From Nemertoderma westbladi (Eukaryota > Xenacoelomorpha > Nemertodermatida > Nemertodermatidae): a DNA stretch of 64,000 nt. Below, piece by piece: positions 1-12,957 of the stretch (position 1 is its first letter; the number at the start of each line of letters is the position of its first letter). The notes under the pieces are model-generated. The model was not told where the DNA came from and made no database searches. It was given only the letters and a program-made list of their open reading frames with translations. The position numbers were made by a program, and so were the translations under genes. Location: assembly GCA_032718475.1 (NCBI GenBank), contig JAUCBJ010004144.1, forward strand, positions 144,355 through 208,354, in the 5' to 3' direction.

Positions 1-3000
1 TACGATGAAACTATAATAAATATTCTAGAACATAACAATATTAACAGGGAGATAGGCTACTTATATCTTCACTCTGAGAGCCACAGATAGGGGGTGTTCC
101 GACGCAATCAAAATTAATCCATCTCCTGGAGAAAGACGAAGCAAATAACAGCTGATTACTTCTATAAATGTAAGTGTTACCTGTTCTTATGACTTTCGTT
201 TAAGATTCTCTATCTCGTGGAGTGGGTTAGAAGTTATAAATATGAAAATCGATGTCGTTTTTTGTAAAAAATCAGAGGAGATTTTAATAAATTAATGCTG
301 AAAAACACCAAGGATTTTGACATGGCTTTAATACTCATTATATTCATGAAATAGCTGAGAAATTTGAGGTGAATTATTGTATCACATATTAACTTCGGCT
401 CCAGCCGCTTTGGCAATACGATGAAACTATATTAAATATTCTAGAACACAACAATATTAACAGGGAGATAGGCTACTTATATCTTCACTCTGAGAGCCTC
501 AAAAAGGGGGTGTTCCGACGCAATCAAATTCATCCATCTCCAGGGGAAAGACGAAGCAAAGAACAGCTTATTACTTCTATAAATGTAAGTGTTACCTGCT
601 CTTTTGACTTTCATTTAAGATTCTCTATCTCATGGAGTGGGTTAGAAGTTATAAATATGAAAATCGAGGTGGTTTTTGAAAAAAATCAGAGGATATTTTG
701 ATAAATTATTGCTGAAAAACCCCTAGGATTTTGACATGGCTTTAATACTCATTATATTCATAAAATAGCTGAAAAATTTGAGGTGAATTATTGTATCACA
801 TATTAACTTCGGCTCCAGCCGCTTTGGCAACACGATGAAACTATAATTAATATTATAGAACACAACAATATTAACAGGGAGATATGCTACTTATCTCTTC
901 ATTCTGAGAGCCTCAAAAAGGGGGTGTTCTGACACAATCAAAATGCATCCATCTCCAGGGGAAAGACGAAGCAAAGAACAGCTGATTACTTCTATAAATG
1001 TAAGTGTTACCTGCTCTTTTGACTTTCATTTAATATTGTCTATCTCTTGGAGTGGGTTAGAAGTCATGAATATGAAAATCGATGTCGTTTTTTGTAAAAA
1101 ATCAGAGGAGATTTTAATAAATTAATGCTGAAAAACACCAAGGATTTTGACATGGCTTTAATACTCATTATATTCATGAAATAGCTGAGAAATTTGAGGT
1201 GAATTATTGTATCACATATTAACTTCAGCTCCAGCCGCTTTGGCAATACGATGAAACTATAATAAATATTCTAGAACACAACAAAATTAACAGGGAGATA
1301 GGCTACTTATCTCTTCACTCTGAGAGCCTCAAGAAGGGGGTGTTCTGACACAATCAAAATTCATCCATCTCCAGGGGAAAGACGAAGCAAAGAACAGCTG
1401 ATTACTTCTATAAATGTAAGTGTTACCTGCTCTTTTGACTTTCATTTAAGATTGTCTATCTCTTGGAGTGGGTTAGAAGACATGAATATGAAAATCGATG
1501 CCGTTTTTTGAAAAAAATCAGAGGAGATTTTAATAAATTATTGCTGAAAAACACCAAGGATTTTGACATGGCTTTAATACTCATTATATTCATGAAATAG
1601 CTGAGAAATTTGAGGTGAATTATTGTATCACATATTAACTTCGGCTCCAGCCGCTTTGGCAATACGATGAAACTATATTAAATATTCTAGAACACAACAA
1701 TATTAACAGGGAGATAGGCTACTTATATATTCACTCTGAGAGCCTCAAAAAGGGGGTGTTTCGACGCAATCAAATTCATCCATCTCCAGGGGAAAGACGA
1801 AGCAAAGAACAGCTGATTACTTCTATAAATGTAAGTGTTACCTGCTCTTTTGACTTTCATTTAAGATTGTCTATCTCTTGGAGTGGGTTAGAAGTCATGA
1901 ATATGAAAATCGATGTCGTTTTTTGAAAAAAATCAGAGGAGATTTTAATAAATTATTGCTGAAAAACACCAAGGATTTTGACATGGCTTTAATACTCATT
2001 ATATTCATGAAATAGCTGAGAAATTTGAGGTGAATTATTGTATTACATAATAACTTTGGCTCCAGCCGCTTTGGCAATACGATGAAACTATAATAAATAT
2101 TCTAGAACACAACAATATTAACAGGAAGATAGGCTACTTATCTCTCCACTCTGAGAGCCTCAGAAAGGGTGTGTCCCGACGCAATCAAAATTCATCCATC
2201 TCCTGGGGAAAGACGAAGCAAATTACAGCTGATTACTTCTATAAATGTAAGTGTTACCTGTTCTAATGACTTTCGTTTAAGATTGTCTATCTCTTGGAGT
2301 GGATTAGAAGTCATGAATATGAAAATCGATGTCGTTTTTTGTAAAAAATCAGAGGAGATTTTAATAAATTATTGCTGAAAAACACCAAGGATTTTGACAT
2401 GGCTTTAATACTTCATTATGTTCATGAAATAGCTGAGATACTTGAGGTGAATTGTTGTATCACATATTAACTTCGGCTCCAGCCGCTTTGGCAACACGAT
2501 GAAACTATAATTAATATTATAGAACACAACAATATTAACAGGGAGATATGCTACTTATCTCTTCACTCTGAGAGCCTCAAAAAGGGGGTGTTCTGACACA
2601 ATCAAAATGCAACCATCTCCAGGGGAAAGACGAAGCAAAGAACAGCTGATTACTTCTATAAATGTAAGTGTTACCTGCTCTTTTGACTTCCATTTAAGAT
2701 TGTCTATCTCTTGGAGTGGCTTAGAAGTCATGAATATGAAAATCGATGTCGTTTTTTGTAAAAAATCAGAGGAGATTTTAATAAATTAATGCTGAAAAAC
2801 ACCAAGGACTTTGACATGGCTTTAATACTCATTATATTCATGAAATAGCTGAGAAATTTGAGGTGAATTATTGTATCACATATTAACTTCGGCTCCAGCC
2901 GCTTTGGCAATACGATGAAACTATAATAAATGTTCTAGAACACAACAATATTAACAGGGAGATAGGCTACTTATCTCTTCACTCTGAGAGCCTCAAAAAG

Positions 3001-3681
3001 GGGGTGTTCCGACGCAATCAAAATTCATCCATCTCCAGGGGAAAGACGAAGCAAAGAAGAGCTGATTACTTCTATAAATGTAAGTGTTACCTGCTCTTTT
3101 GACTTTCATTTAAGATTGTCTATCTCTTGGAGTGGGTTAGAAGTCATAAATATGAAAATCGATGTCGTTTTTTGAAAAAAATCAGAGGAGATTTTAATAA
3201 ATTATTGCTGAAAAACACCAAGGATTTTGACATGGCTTTAATACTCATTATATTCATGAAATAGCTGAGAAATTTGAGGTGAATTATTGTATCACATATT
3301 AAGTTCGGCTCCAGCCGCTTTGGCAATACGATGAAACTATAATACATATTCTAGAACACAACAATATTAACAGGGAGATAGGCTACTTATATCTTCACTC
3401 TGAGAGCCTCAAAAAGGGGGTGTTCCGACGCAATCAAATTCATCCATCTCCAGGGGAAAGACGAAGCAAAGAACAGCTGATTACTTCTATAAATGTAAGT
3501 GTTACCTGCTCTTTTGACTTTCATTTAATATTGTCTATCTCTTGGAGTGGGTTAGAAGTCATGAATATGAAAATCGATGTCGTTTTTTGTAAAAAATCAG
3601 AGGAGATTTTAATAAATTATTGCTGAAAAACACCAAGGATTTTATACTCATTATATTCATGAACTATTTGAGATATTTAAT

Positions 3682-6600
3682 ACGATGAAACTATAATAAA
3701 TATTCTAGAACATAACAATATTAACAGGGAGATAGGCTACTTATATCTTCACTCTGAGAGCCACAGATAGGGGGTGTTCCGACGCAATCAAAATTAATCC
3801 ATCTCCTGGAGAAAGACGAAGCAAATAACAGCTGATTACTTCTATAAATGTAAGTGTTACCTGTTCTTATGACTTTCGTTTAAGATTCTCTATCTCGTGG
3901 AGTGGGTTAGAAGTTATAAATATGAAAATCGATGTCGTTTTTTGTAAAAAATCAGAGGAGATTTTAATAAATTAATGCTGAAAAACACCAAGGATTTTGA
4001 CATGGCTTTAATACTCATTATATTCATGAAATAGCTGAAAAATTTGAGGTGAATTATTGTATCACATATTAACTTCGGCTCCAGCCGCTTTGGCAACACG
4101 ATGAAACTATAATTAATATTATAGAACACAACAATATTAACAGGGAGATATGCTACTTATCTCTTCATTCTGAGAGCCTCAAAAAGGGGGTGTTCTGACA
4201 CAATCAAAATGCATCCATCTCCAGGGGAAAGACGAAGCAAAGAACAGCTGATTACTTCTATAAATGTAAGTGTTACCTGCTCTTTTGACTTTCATTTAAT
4301 ATTGTCTATCTCTTGGAGTGGGTTAGAAGTCATGAATATGAAAATCGATGTCGTTTTTTGTAAAAAATCAGAGGAGATTTTAATAAATTAATGCTGAAAA
4401 ACACCAAGGATTTTGACATGGCTTTAATACTCATTATATTCATGAAATAGCTGAGAAATTTGAGGTGAATTATTGTATCACATATTAACTTCAGCTCCAG
4501 CCGCTTTGGCAATACGATGAAACTATAATAAATATTCTAGAACACAACAAAATTAACAGGGAGATAGGCTACTTATCTCTTCACTCTGAGAGCCTCAAGA
4601 AGGGGGTGTTCTGACACAATCAAAATTCATCCATCTCCAGGGAAAAGACAAAGCAAAGAACAGCTGATTAATTCTATAAATTTAAGTGTTACCTGCTCTT
4701 TTGACTTTCATTTAAGATTGTCTATCTCTTGGAGTGGATTAGAAGTCATGAATATGAAAATCGATGTCGTTTTTTGTAAAAAATCAGAGGAGATTTTAAT
4801 AAATTATTGCTGAAAAACACCAAGGATTTTATACTCATTATATTCATGAACTATTTGAGATATTTAATACGATGAAACTATAATAAATATTCTAGAACAT
4901 AACAATATTAACAGGGAGATAGGCTACTTATATCTTTACTCTGAGAGCCACAGATAGGGGGTGTTCCGACGCAATCAAAATTAATCCATCTCCTGGAGAA
5001 AGACGAAGCAAATAACAGCTGATTACTTCTATAAATGTAAGTGTTACCTGTTCTTATGACTTTCGTTTAAGATTCTCTATCTCGTGGAGTGGGTTAGAAG
5101 TTATAAATATGAAAATCGATGTCGTTTTTTGTAAAAAATCAGAGGAGATTTTAATAAATTATTGCTGAAAAACACCAAGGATTTTGACATGGCTTTAATA
5201 CTCATTATATTCATGAAATAGCTGAGAAATTTGAGGTGAATTATTGTATCACATATTAACTTCGGCTCCAGCCGCTTTGGCAATACGATGAAACTATATT
5301 AAATATTCTAGAACACAACAATATTAACAGGGAGATAGGCTACTTATATATTCACTCTGAGAGCCTCAAAAAGGGGGTGTTTCGACGCAATCAAATTCAT
5401 CCATCTCCAGGGGAAAGACGAAGCAAAGAACAGCTGATTACTTCTATAAATGTAAGTGTTACCTGCTCTTTTGACTTTCATTTAAGATTGTCTATCTCTT
5501 GGAGTGGGTTAGAAGTCATGAATATGAAAATCGATGTCGTTTTTTGAAAAAAATCAGAGGAGATTTTAATAAATTATTGCTGAAAAACACCAAGGATTTT
5601 GACATGGCTTTAATACTCATTATATTCATGAAATAGCTGAGAAATTTGAGGTGAATTATTGTATTACATAATAACTTTGGCTCCAGCCGCTTTGGCAATA
5701 CGATGAAACTATAATAAATATTCTAGAACACAACAATATTAACAGGAAGATAGGCTACTTATCTCTCCACTCTGAGAGCCTCAGAAAGGGGGTGTCCCGA
5801 CGCAATCAAAATTCATCCATCTCCTGGGGAAAGACGAAGCAAATTACAGCTGATTACTTCTATAAATGTAAGTGTTACCTGTTCTAATGACTTTCGTTTA
5901 AGATTGTCTATCTCTTGGAGTGGATTAGAAGTCATGAATATGAAAATCGATGTCGTTTTTTGTAAAAAATCAGAGGAGATTTTAATAAATTATTGCTGAA
6001 AAACACCAAGGATTTTGACATGGCTTTAATACTTCATTATGTTCATGAAATAGCTGAGATACTTGAGGTGAATTGTTGTATCACATATTAACTTCGGCTC
6101 CAGCCGCTTTGGCAACACGATGAAACTATAATTAATATTATAGAACACAACAATATTAACAGGGAGATATGCTACTTATCTCTTCACTCTGAGAGCCTCA
6201 AAAAGGGGGTGTTCTGACACAATCAAAATGCAACCATCTCCAGGGGAAAGACGAAGCAAAGAACAGCTGATTACTTCTATAAATGTAAGTGTTACCTGCT
6301 CTTTTGACTTCCATTTAAGATTGTCTATCTCTTGGAGTGGCTTAGAAGTCATGAATATGAAAATCGATGTCGTTTTTTGTAAAAAATCAGAGGAGATTTT
6401 AATAAATTAATGCTGAAAAACACCAAGGACTTTGACATGGCTTTAATACTCATTATATTCATGAAATAGCTGAGAAATTTGAGGTGAATTATTGTATCAC
6501 ATATTAACTTCGGCTCCAGCCGCTTTGGCAATACGATGAAACTATAATAAATATTCTAGAACACAACAATATTAACAGGGAGATAGGCTACTTATCTCTT

Positions 6601-7302
6601 CACTCTGAGAGCCTCAAAAAGGGGGTGTTCCGACGCAATCAAAATTCATCCATCTCCAGGGGAAAGACGAAGCAAAGAACAGCTGATTACTTCTATAAAT
6701 GTAAGTGTTACCTGCTCTTTTGACTTTCATTTAAGATTGTCTATCTCTTGGAGTGGGTTAGAAGTCATAAATATGAAAATCGATGTCGTTTTTTGAAAAA
6801 AATCAGAGGAGATTTTAATAAATTATTGCTGAAAAACACCAAGGATTTTGACATGGCTTTAATACTCATTATATTCATGAAATAGCTGAGAAATTTGAGG
6901 TGAATTATTGTATCACATATTAAGTTCGGCTCCAGCCGCTTTGGCAATACGATGAAACTATAATACATATTCTAGAACACAACAATATTAACAGGGAGAT
7001 AGGCTACTTATATCTTCACTCTGAGAGCCTCAAAAAGGGGGTGTTCCGACGCAATCAAATTCATCCATCTCCAGGGGAAAGACGAAGCAAAGAACAGCTG
7101 ATTACTTCTATAAATGTAAGTGTTACCTGCTCTTTTGACTTTCATTTAATATTGTCTATCTCTTGGAGTGGGTTAGAAGTCATGAATATGAAAATCGATG
7201 TCGTTTTTTGTAAAAAATCAGAGGAGATTTTAATAAATTATTGCTGAAAAACACCAAGGATTTTATACTCATTATATTCATGAACTATTTGAGATATTTA
7301 AT
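3682..7302. repeat. Nine-monomer higher-order repeat unit of satellite A (3,621 bp)
   Basis: Unit lengths in order are 416, 416, 355, 416, 415, 417, 416, 416 and 354 bp, total 3,621 bp. Diagnostic variants recur at exactly this distance: landmark pairs 2607/6228, 3144/6765, 3420/7041 and 3914/7535 are each 3,621 bp apart. The preceding block (2-3681) has the same order, but its third unit is full length, giving 3,680 bp. The block from 7303 diverges in order after about two monomers. Confidence 0.9.
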
Positions 7303-9687
7303 ACGATGAAACTATAATAAATATTCTAGAACATAACAATATTAACAGGGAGATAGGCTACTTATATCTTCACTCTGAGAGCCACAGATAGGGGGTGTTC
7401 CGACGCAATCAAAATTAATCCATCTCCTGGAGAAAGACGAAGCAAATAACAGCTGATTACTTCTATAAATGTAAGTGTTACCTGTTCTTATGACTTTCGT
7501 TTAAGATTCTCTATCTCGTGGAGTGGGTTAGAAGTTATAAATATGAAAATCGATGTCGTTTTTTGTAAAAAATCAGAGGAGATTTTAATAAATTAATGCT
7601 GAAAAACACCAAGGATTTTGACATGGCTTTAATACTCATTATATTCATGAAATAGCTGAGAAATTTGAGGTGAATTATTGTATCACATATTAACTTCGGC
7701 TCCAGCCCCTTTGGCAATACGATGAAACTATATTAAATATTCTAGAACACAACAATATTAACAGGGAGATAGGCTACTTATATCTTCACTCTGAGAGCCT
7801 CAAAAAGGGGGTGTTCCGACGCAATCAAATTCATCCATCTCCAGGGGAAAGACGAAGCAAAGAACAGCTTATTACTTCTATAAATGTAAGTGTTACCTGC
7901 TCTTTTGACTTTCATTTAAGATTCTCTATCTCATGGAGTGGGTTAGAAGTTATAAATATGAAAATCGAGGTGGTTTTTGAAAAAAATCAGAGGATATTTT
8001 GATAAATTATTGCTGAAAAACCCCTAGGATTTTGACATGGCTTTAATACTCATTATATTCATGCAATAGCTGAAAAATTTGAGGTGAATTATTGTATCAC
8101 ATATTAACTTCGGCTCCAGCCGCTTTGGCAACACGATGAAACTATAATTAATATTATAGAACACAACAATATTAACAGGGAGATATGCTACTTATCTCTT
8201 CATTCTGAGAGCCTCAAAAAGGGGGTGTTCTGACACAATCAAAATGCATCCATCTCCAGGGGAAAGACGAAGCAAAGAACAGCTGATTACTTCTATAAAT
8301 GTAAGTGTTACCTGCTCTTTTGACTTTCATTTAATATTGTCTATCTCTTGGAGTGGGTTAGAAGTCATGAATATGAAAATCGATGTCGTTTTTTGTAAAA
8401 AATCAGAGGAGATTTTAATAAATTAATGCTGAAAAACACCAAGGATTTTGACATGGCTTTAATACTCATTATATTCATGAAATAGCTGAGAAATTTGAGG
8501 TGAATTATTGCATTACATATTAACTTCAGCTCCAGCCGCTTTGGCAATACGATGAAACTATAATAAATATTCTAGAACACAACAAAATTAACAGGGAGAT
8601 AGGCTACTTATCTCTTCACTCTGAGAGCCTCAAGAAGGGGGTGTTCTGACACAATCAAAATTCATCCATCTCCAGGGGAAAGACAAAGCAAAGAACAGCT
8701 GATTAATTCTATAAATTTAAGTGTTACCTGCTCTTTTGACTTTCATTTAAGATTGTCTATCTCTTGGAGTGGGTTAGAAGTCATGAATATGATAATCGAT
8801 GTCGTTTTTTGAAAAAAATCAGATGAGATTTTAATAAATTATTGCTGAAAAACACCAAGGATTTTGACAGGATTTTATACTCATTATATTCATGAACTAG
8901 CTGAGATATTTGAGGTGAATTATTGCATTACATATTATCTTTGGCTCCAGCCGCTTTGGCAATACGATGAAACTATAATAAATATTCTAGAACACAACAA
9001 AATTAACAGGGAGATAGGCTACTTATCTCTTCACTCTGAGAGCCTCAAGAAGGGGGTGTTCTGACACAATCAAAATTCATCCATCTCCAGGGGAAAGACA
9101 AAGCAAAGAACAGCTGATTAATTCTATAAATTTAAGTGTTACCTGCTCTTTTGACTTTCATTTAAGATTGTCTATCTCTTGGAGTGGATTAGAAGTCATG
9201 AATATGAAAATCGATGTCGTTTTTTGTAAAAAATCAGAGGAGATTTTAATAAATTATTGCTGAAAAACACCAAGGATTTTATACTCATTATATTCATGAA
9301 CTATTTGAGATATTTAATACGATGAAACTATAATAAATATTCTAGAACATAACAATATTAACAGGGAGATAGGCTACTTATATCTTCACTCTGAGAGCCA
9401 CAGATAGGGGGTGTTCCGACGCAATCAAAATTAATCCATCTCCTGGAGAAAGACGAAGCAAATAACAGCTGATTACTTCTATAAATGTAAGTGTTACCTG
9501 TTCTTATGACTTTCGTTTAAGATTCTCTATCTCGTGGAGTGGGTTAGAAGTTATAAATATGAAAATCGATGTCGTTTTTTGTAAAAAATCAGAGGAGATT
9601 TTAATAAATTATTGCTGAAAAACCCCTAGGATTTTGACATGGCTTTAATACTCATTATATTCATGAAATAGCTGAAAAATTTGAGGT

Positions 9688-9692
9688 GAATT
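9688..9692. repeat. Target-site duplication, left copy (GAATT)
   Basis: GAATT precedes the TG of the left LTR and is repeated at 26807-26811 directly after the CA of the right LTR. Removing the element leaves the satellite consensus 'ggtgaattattg' intact, so the insertion target was a satellite monomer. Confidence 0.95.
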
Positions 9693-9828
9693 TGATAAAT
9701 TATTTCACTATAAGGTATCATTTGTAGTTTAACTTTAACGTAAAAACTTTTGAAAATCCGACGTATTTTGAGTAAGTTATAGTAATGTAATATTGCCTAT
9801 TCATATTGTACACATAAAACCCTTAGGT

Positions 9829-9907
9829 ACTCTCGTGGCGTAGAGGTCAGATGGTTAAGGCGTTGGTTACATTACAGATAGGTTACGAGTTCGAATCCCG
9901 GTCGGGA
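9829..9907 (+). promoter_or_regulatory. tRNA-like Pol III promoter (A box and B box) inside the 5' LTR
   Basis: TGGCGTAGAGG at 9836-9846 fits the A-box consensus TRGYNNANNNG. GAGTTCGAATCC at 9887-9898 is a near-consensus B box, 40 bp downstream. The intervening 'tggttaaggcgttgg' resembles the D-arm and anticodon arm of class II tRNAs (Ser/Leu type). The acceptor stem does not pair and the T stem is imperfect, so this is a tRNA-derived, SINE-like remnant or promoter, not a functional tRNA gene. The same block is in the 3' LTR. Confidence 0.65.
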
Positions 9908-9955
9908 AATTTGTATTTTGAGGCCATTTATTTTCGTTTGGTGCTAATTAGTGGA

Positions 9956-10200
9956 CCAATGAGAAGCGTACAACGTAGCGAATAATGAGCCAGGCCAATC
10001 ATAGGGCATAAATTATCTTATTGCTCAAATGTGAGGCAGTGGAAAATTCTGCTAGGATTCCATGTCCCAGATTAGTGTAAGGGCCGGATTACGTTGAACG
10101 ATGAGCTGGGCCAATCATAGGGCACAAAGCACTTTATTGCTCAAATACGAAGCTGTGGAAAATTCTGTTTAGTTTCCATGTGCGATATTTAGTATAAAAA
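9956..10200 (+). promoter_or_regulatory. BEL-1 U3 promoter: three CCAAT boxes, duplicated enhancer-like block, TATA box
   Basis: CCAAT lies at 9956-9960, 9995-9999 and 10111-10115. The last two sit in an imperfect direct duplication (about 9984-10065 and 10101-10181, period about 117 bp) sharing 'gggca', 'ttattgctcaaat' and 'gtggaaaattctg'. TATAAAAA at 10193-10200 follows, predicting a Pol II start near 10220-10235. The arrangement is repeated in the 3' LTR. Confidence 0.75.
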
Positions 10201-11994
10201 GGCCGGTTTGCCTTCGGTTATTATTCTTCTACACACCCTTAATGTTAGATTCAGATTCTCTTAGTAATTGTGATCTCTCTCTCTCTGTTAGTTTATTTCG
10301 GTTTCTTGTTGAAACTTTGTTTGATAAATCATTTTGTAAAACTGTAAATATACTGCAAATTCCTGAACGTGTTTTTTCTTTGGTCCAACTTGGGACAGCC
10401 AAACATCAGGAGGATGGCAGCCTAGACCGTTAGGCCGTAAGCAACGCAGGGAAGAGATGTCCACAACACGCTAGCGCCCACATTGGATTGACCGCGCACC
10501 CCCCTTTGCCCTTCGAAATACTCGACTTGCCATGCAGCGCCGCTTTGTGAGAAAAGTAAGACTTTGTTCGACGCCCTTGCCTGCCGTAAGACCTATAGAT
10601 CAGGGTAAGCGTGACGCCGTCCTGGACGCCGCAAATTTAGGATCAAATAATTATATTCAGACAGAAACACCCCCCCCCCCTTTGTCATGTCCTACGAACC
10701 CCTGGGTTAACCTGTACTTCCTACAGGTAGGCTACGAACTATTGCCATTCGTCAGTACGCGAGTACATATTAGGTACGGACAGCATATGTTCCATAATTT
10801 AGTGATTCGTAGTACTGACTGTTTGGTACCGGTTCGCTTTGTAGAACGTACATTAGTACCCCCCCCCCCCCCCCCTGTCTGGAGTTAGCTATTTGATCAG
10901 GCAAGGAGTATTTCTGCTACCGGCACACTGCTTGGCCTAGGGAGGTTTATTAATATCCTACCGCGCCTTGCCACGTACTGATAGGTATTGCTGCTAACTA
11001 CCGCAGCAACAAAATTCTAGAATTAAATTAGTATACCAGATCAGCTAACGTACGGTAGCGATTAACCCCTATTTCTTATCTTACAACCAGAATCTGGTAT
11101 TAGTGCCGATCACGGGTGTAGTTACTAACACCGTGGTTGCCCATTGGGTTGTGGATAGGAAGGAGAGAGCTTTGACGTCATTTGTGAGTATAAAGTTCTA
11201 CAAAACGCGACTAGTTTATTTTAGTAGCTAGCGCACGGTATCATTTTAGTCAGAAAATCACTAAAACCTAGTAAAGGAATTACACGAAATTGTTTTATTT
11301 GTAACACACCCACACACACACGCCCTAAAACATACTGCCCTTAGAGTTCTACTAGCTATAGCGCACTATACATTATTTTAGGTAGAAGTTATCTGTATTT
11401 GTAAAATTAGGATCTGATATTTAGTTGCGGCAATAAGGAGTATTTCACTTTCGTTATTAAACTGTTGTTTTCTGTCCAGCAGTATTGTTACATTTAGGCC
11501 TGACCCTTTAGACTGATTTCGTACAGGGGGATCAGTTATTGTTACATTTAGGCACGACCCCTTTTCGACTGATTTAGGACAGTCAGTGTTGTTACGCTAG
11601 GTCTGTTAACCCACTAGCTCGTATATAAACCATATAAATCACACCGCGGCAAGTTACTGTATTTAGGACTGTCAGTGATAGTTAGGATTCGCTGCGCGGG
11701 GATTGTTTTCCCGTGAGTTTGGTCTGTTACTGTAACTGTACATCTGCCTCACCGGTTAGAGGACAGGTATCCTTTTGTCTAGTACGTAGGCATTAGACTC
11801 GCTCACGTACATAGAATAGATACTAGGCTCTGTTCCTCGCCAGTAGTCGTTTGTGTACTGTATCTGTTCATTTAGATATCCTGGACTGGGATTTGTTATC
11901 AGATACTGTACGAGCCCGTATACATTACTAGAGTCTCATAGTAAGATACATCGTTACTAGGATCTGGTAAGCGGTATACTACTGGACCCTTACA

Positions 11995-12957
11995 GTAGGA
12001 AGTATTTATTAAATATCTCAACCGAAAGTGCGTGCGCATTTAAAGTGAGATATAGATAAATATCTGTTAGCTATTGTAAGTAGGAGATATTTAAAAATTA
12101 AGGTTAGTAAATTTAGTAATTTAGAACGTCCCCTGCTTCAGTAGGCTTTTAGGGTAGCTAGTACTTTCGTATTTAATATTTGACTAGCTAACAGTTAGTT
12201 TGTAGCACTTTGTTTTACGCCGTGTGTGTGCGGTGTTACCTTTCGGTACTTGAAAAGGTACATAGGGTTTAAAGACCAATTTGTATCGGTACCTAGGAAG
12301 ATTTTTCGTAAGCGTAGAAGTAAAACTCTCACATTCGACCTTTTCAGGACTCAAGGACTCATTTCTGGACCGCTTCGAGGATTAGACCGCTTTTCGCAAA
12401 GTTTGGGAGACAATAAATTCGGCCGCGCCGCCGAAAACGGAAAGACCCACGTCCGGTTTGTATTTGGGAATTTGTACGACTGGAAGATTAAAGGAACGTA
12501 AGTTTTACGACTCGCGTCGTTCAAACTTAAGAAAGCACAGTAGTACTCAAAATTTGTGGGTTTCACTGTCTATTAGTAGTGATGTTGGTTCTTATTTTCC
12601 CGTTAGACGTTGCTGTTTAGCCTATTATTTGTATTGTTGATCTATATTTTGGTAACGTATACCGTTATCTCATTTATTCGTACAAATTTAGCCGGTAGGC
12701 TAGATTACTACTTATTTTATTGTATACCTTTGTTAGTTTTATTCGTACCGGTTAGGGTATATATATGATATATATATATATCAAGGTAAGTTTGACATTT
12801 GTACATTTCGACATTTTGACATTTCGACATTCTGACTTGTTGATTTATTTGTACCGGTTAGGGTATATATATACTATATATACCAAGGTAAGTTTGACAC
12901 TTCAACATTCAGACACTTTGACATTTTATTACCCGTACTTGACGTATATAATAAGAC
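11995..12957 (+). other. BEL-1 5' UTR with tandem duplication
   Basis: No gene is convincing in this 963-bp leader. Near its 3' end a segment of about 105 bp is duplicated (about 12740-12795 and 12845-12900): each copy has 'taccggttagggtatatat', a TA-rich palindrome and then AAGGTAAGTTTGACA, a near-perfect 5' splice-site sequence (GGTAAG at 12785 and 12887). A donor here could make a subgenomic transcript for ORF-X; that is inference. Confidence 0.6.

Larger units (their letters stand above)
1..9692. repeat. Satellite array A, about 416-bp monomers in higher-order repeats
   Basis: Monomers begin (at the shared ACGATGAAAC) at 2, 419, 832, 1248, 1664, 2079, 2496, 2912, 3328, 3682, 4098, 4514, 4869, 5285, 5700, 6117, 6533, 6949, 7303, 7719, 8133, 8549, 8964 and 9319. 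Spacing is 413-417 bp, except short units of 354-355 bp that lack about 62 bp, including the segment with 'cggctccagccg'. Each monomer carries short open frames of about 60 codons on both strands; they recur only because the monomer recurs and are not genes. The array runs off the left end of the window and stops at the BEL-1 insertion. No other gene or transposon is seen in it. High-copy, ordered monomers of this kind are typical of centromeric or other heterochromatic satellite; that location is inference. Confidence 0.97.
9693..11994 (+). repeat. BEL-1 5' LTR (2,302 bp)
   Basis: It matches 24514-26806 over its whole length and is bounded by TG...CA and the target duplication. Contents in order: a tRNA-like Pol III promoter block, a duplicated CCAAT block, a TATA box, two poly-C tracts (about 10671 and 10859), a short CA microsatellite near 11311, and a region with several 'gttacattt/ctgt' near-repeats. 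Small open frames at 10242-10433 and 10532-10888 appear in both LTRs, but one is disrupted by poly-C length change, so they are not treated as genes. No convincing tRNA-complementary primer site starting TGG is visible just after 11994. Confidence 0.95.

Noticed and set aside
3144-3347. CENP-B box in the satellite
   Set aside because: The TTCGGCTCCAGCCGC segment starts like the box but lacks the required A and CGGG spacing.
234-8547. Repeated 60-71-codon open frames on both strands in the satellite
   Set aside because: They recur only because the monomer recurs, occur on both strands of the same bases, have no start context and vary in ends with single-base changes. Not genes.
9829-9907. A functional tRNA gene
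   Set aside because: Acceptor arms do not pair, the T stem is imperfect and there is no proper anticodon arm; kept only as a tRNA-like promoter.
10242-10888. Small open frames in the BEL-1 LTR (also at 25063-25714)
   Set aside because: The poly-C tract length differs between the LTRs and changes the second frame; no domain is recognisable.
11995-12030. Primer-binding site of BEL-1
   Set aside because: No TGG-started tRNA 3'-end complement follows the LTR; the priming mechanism is left open.
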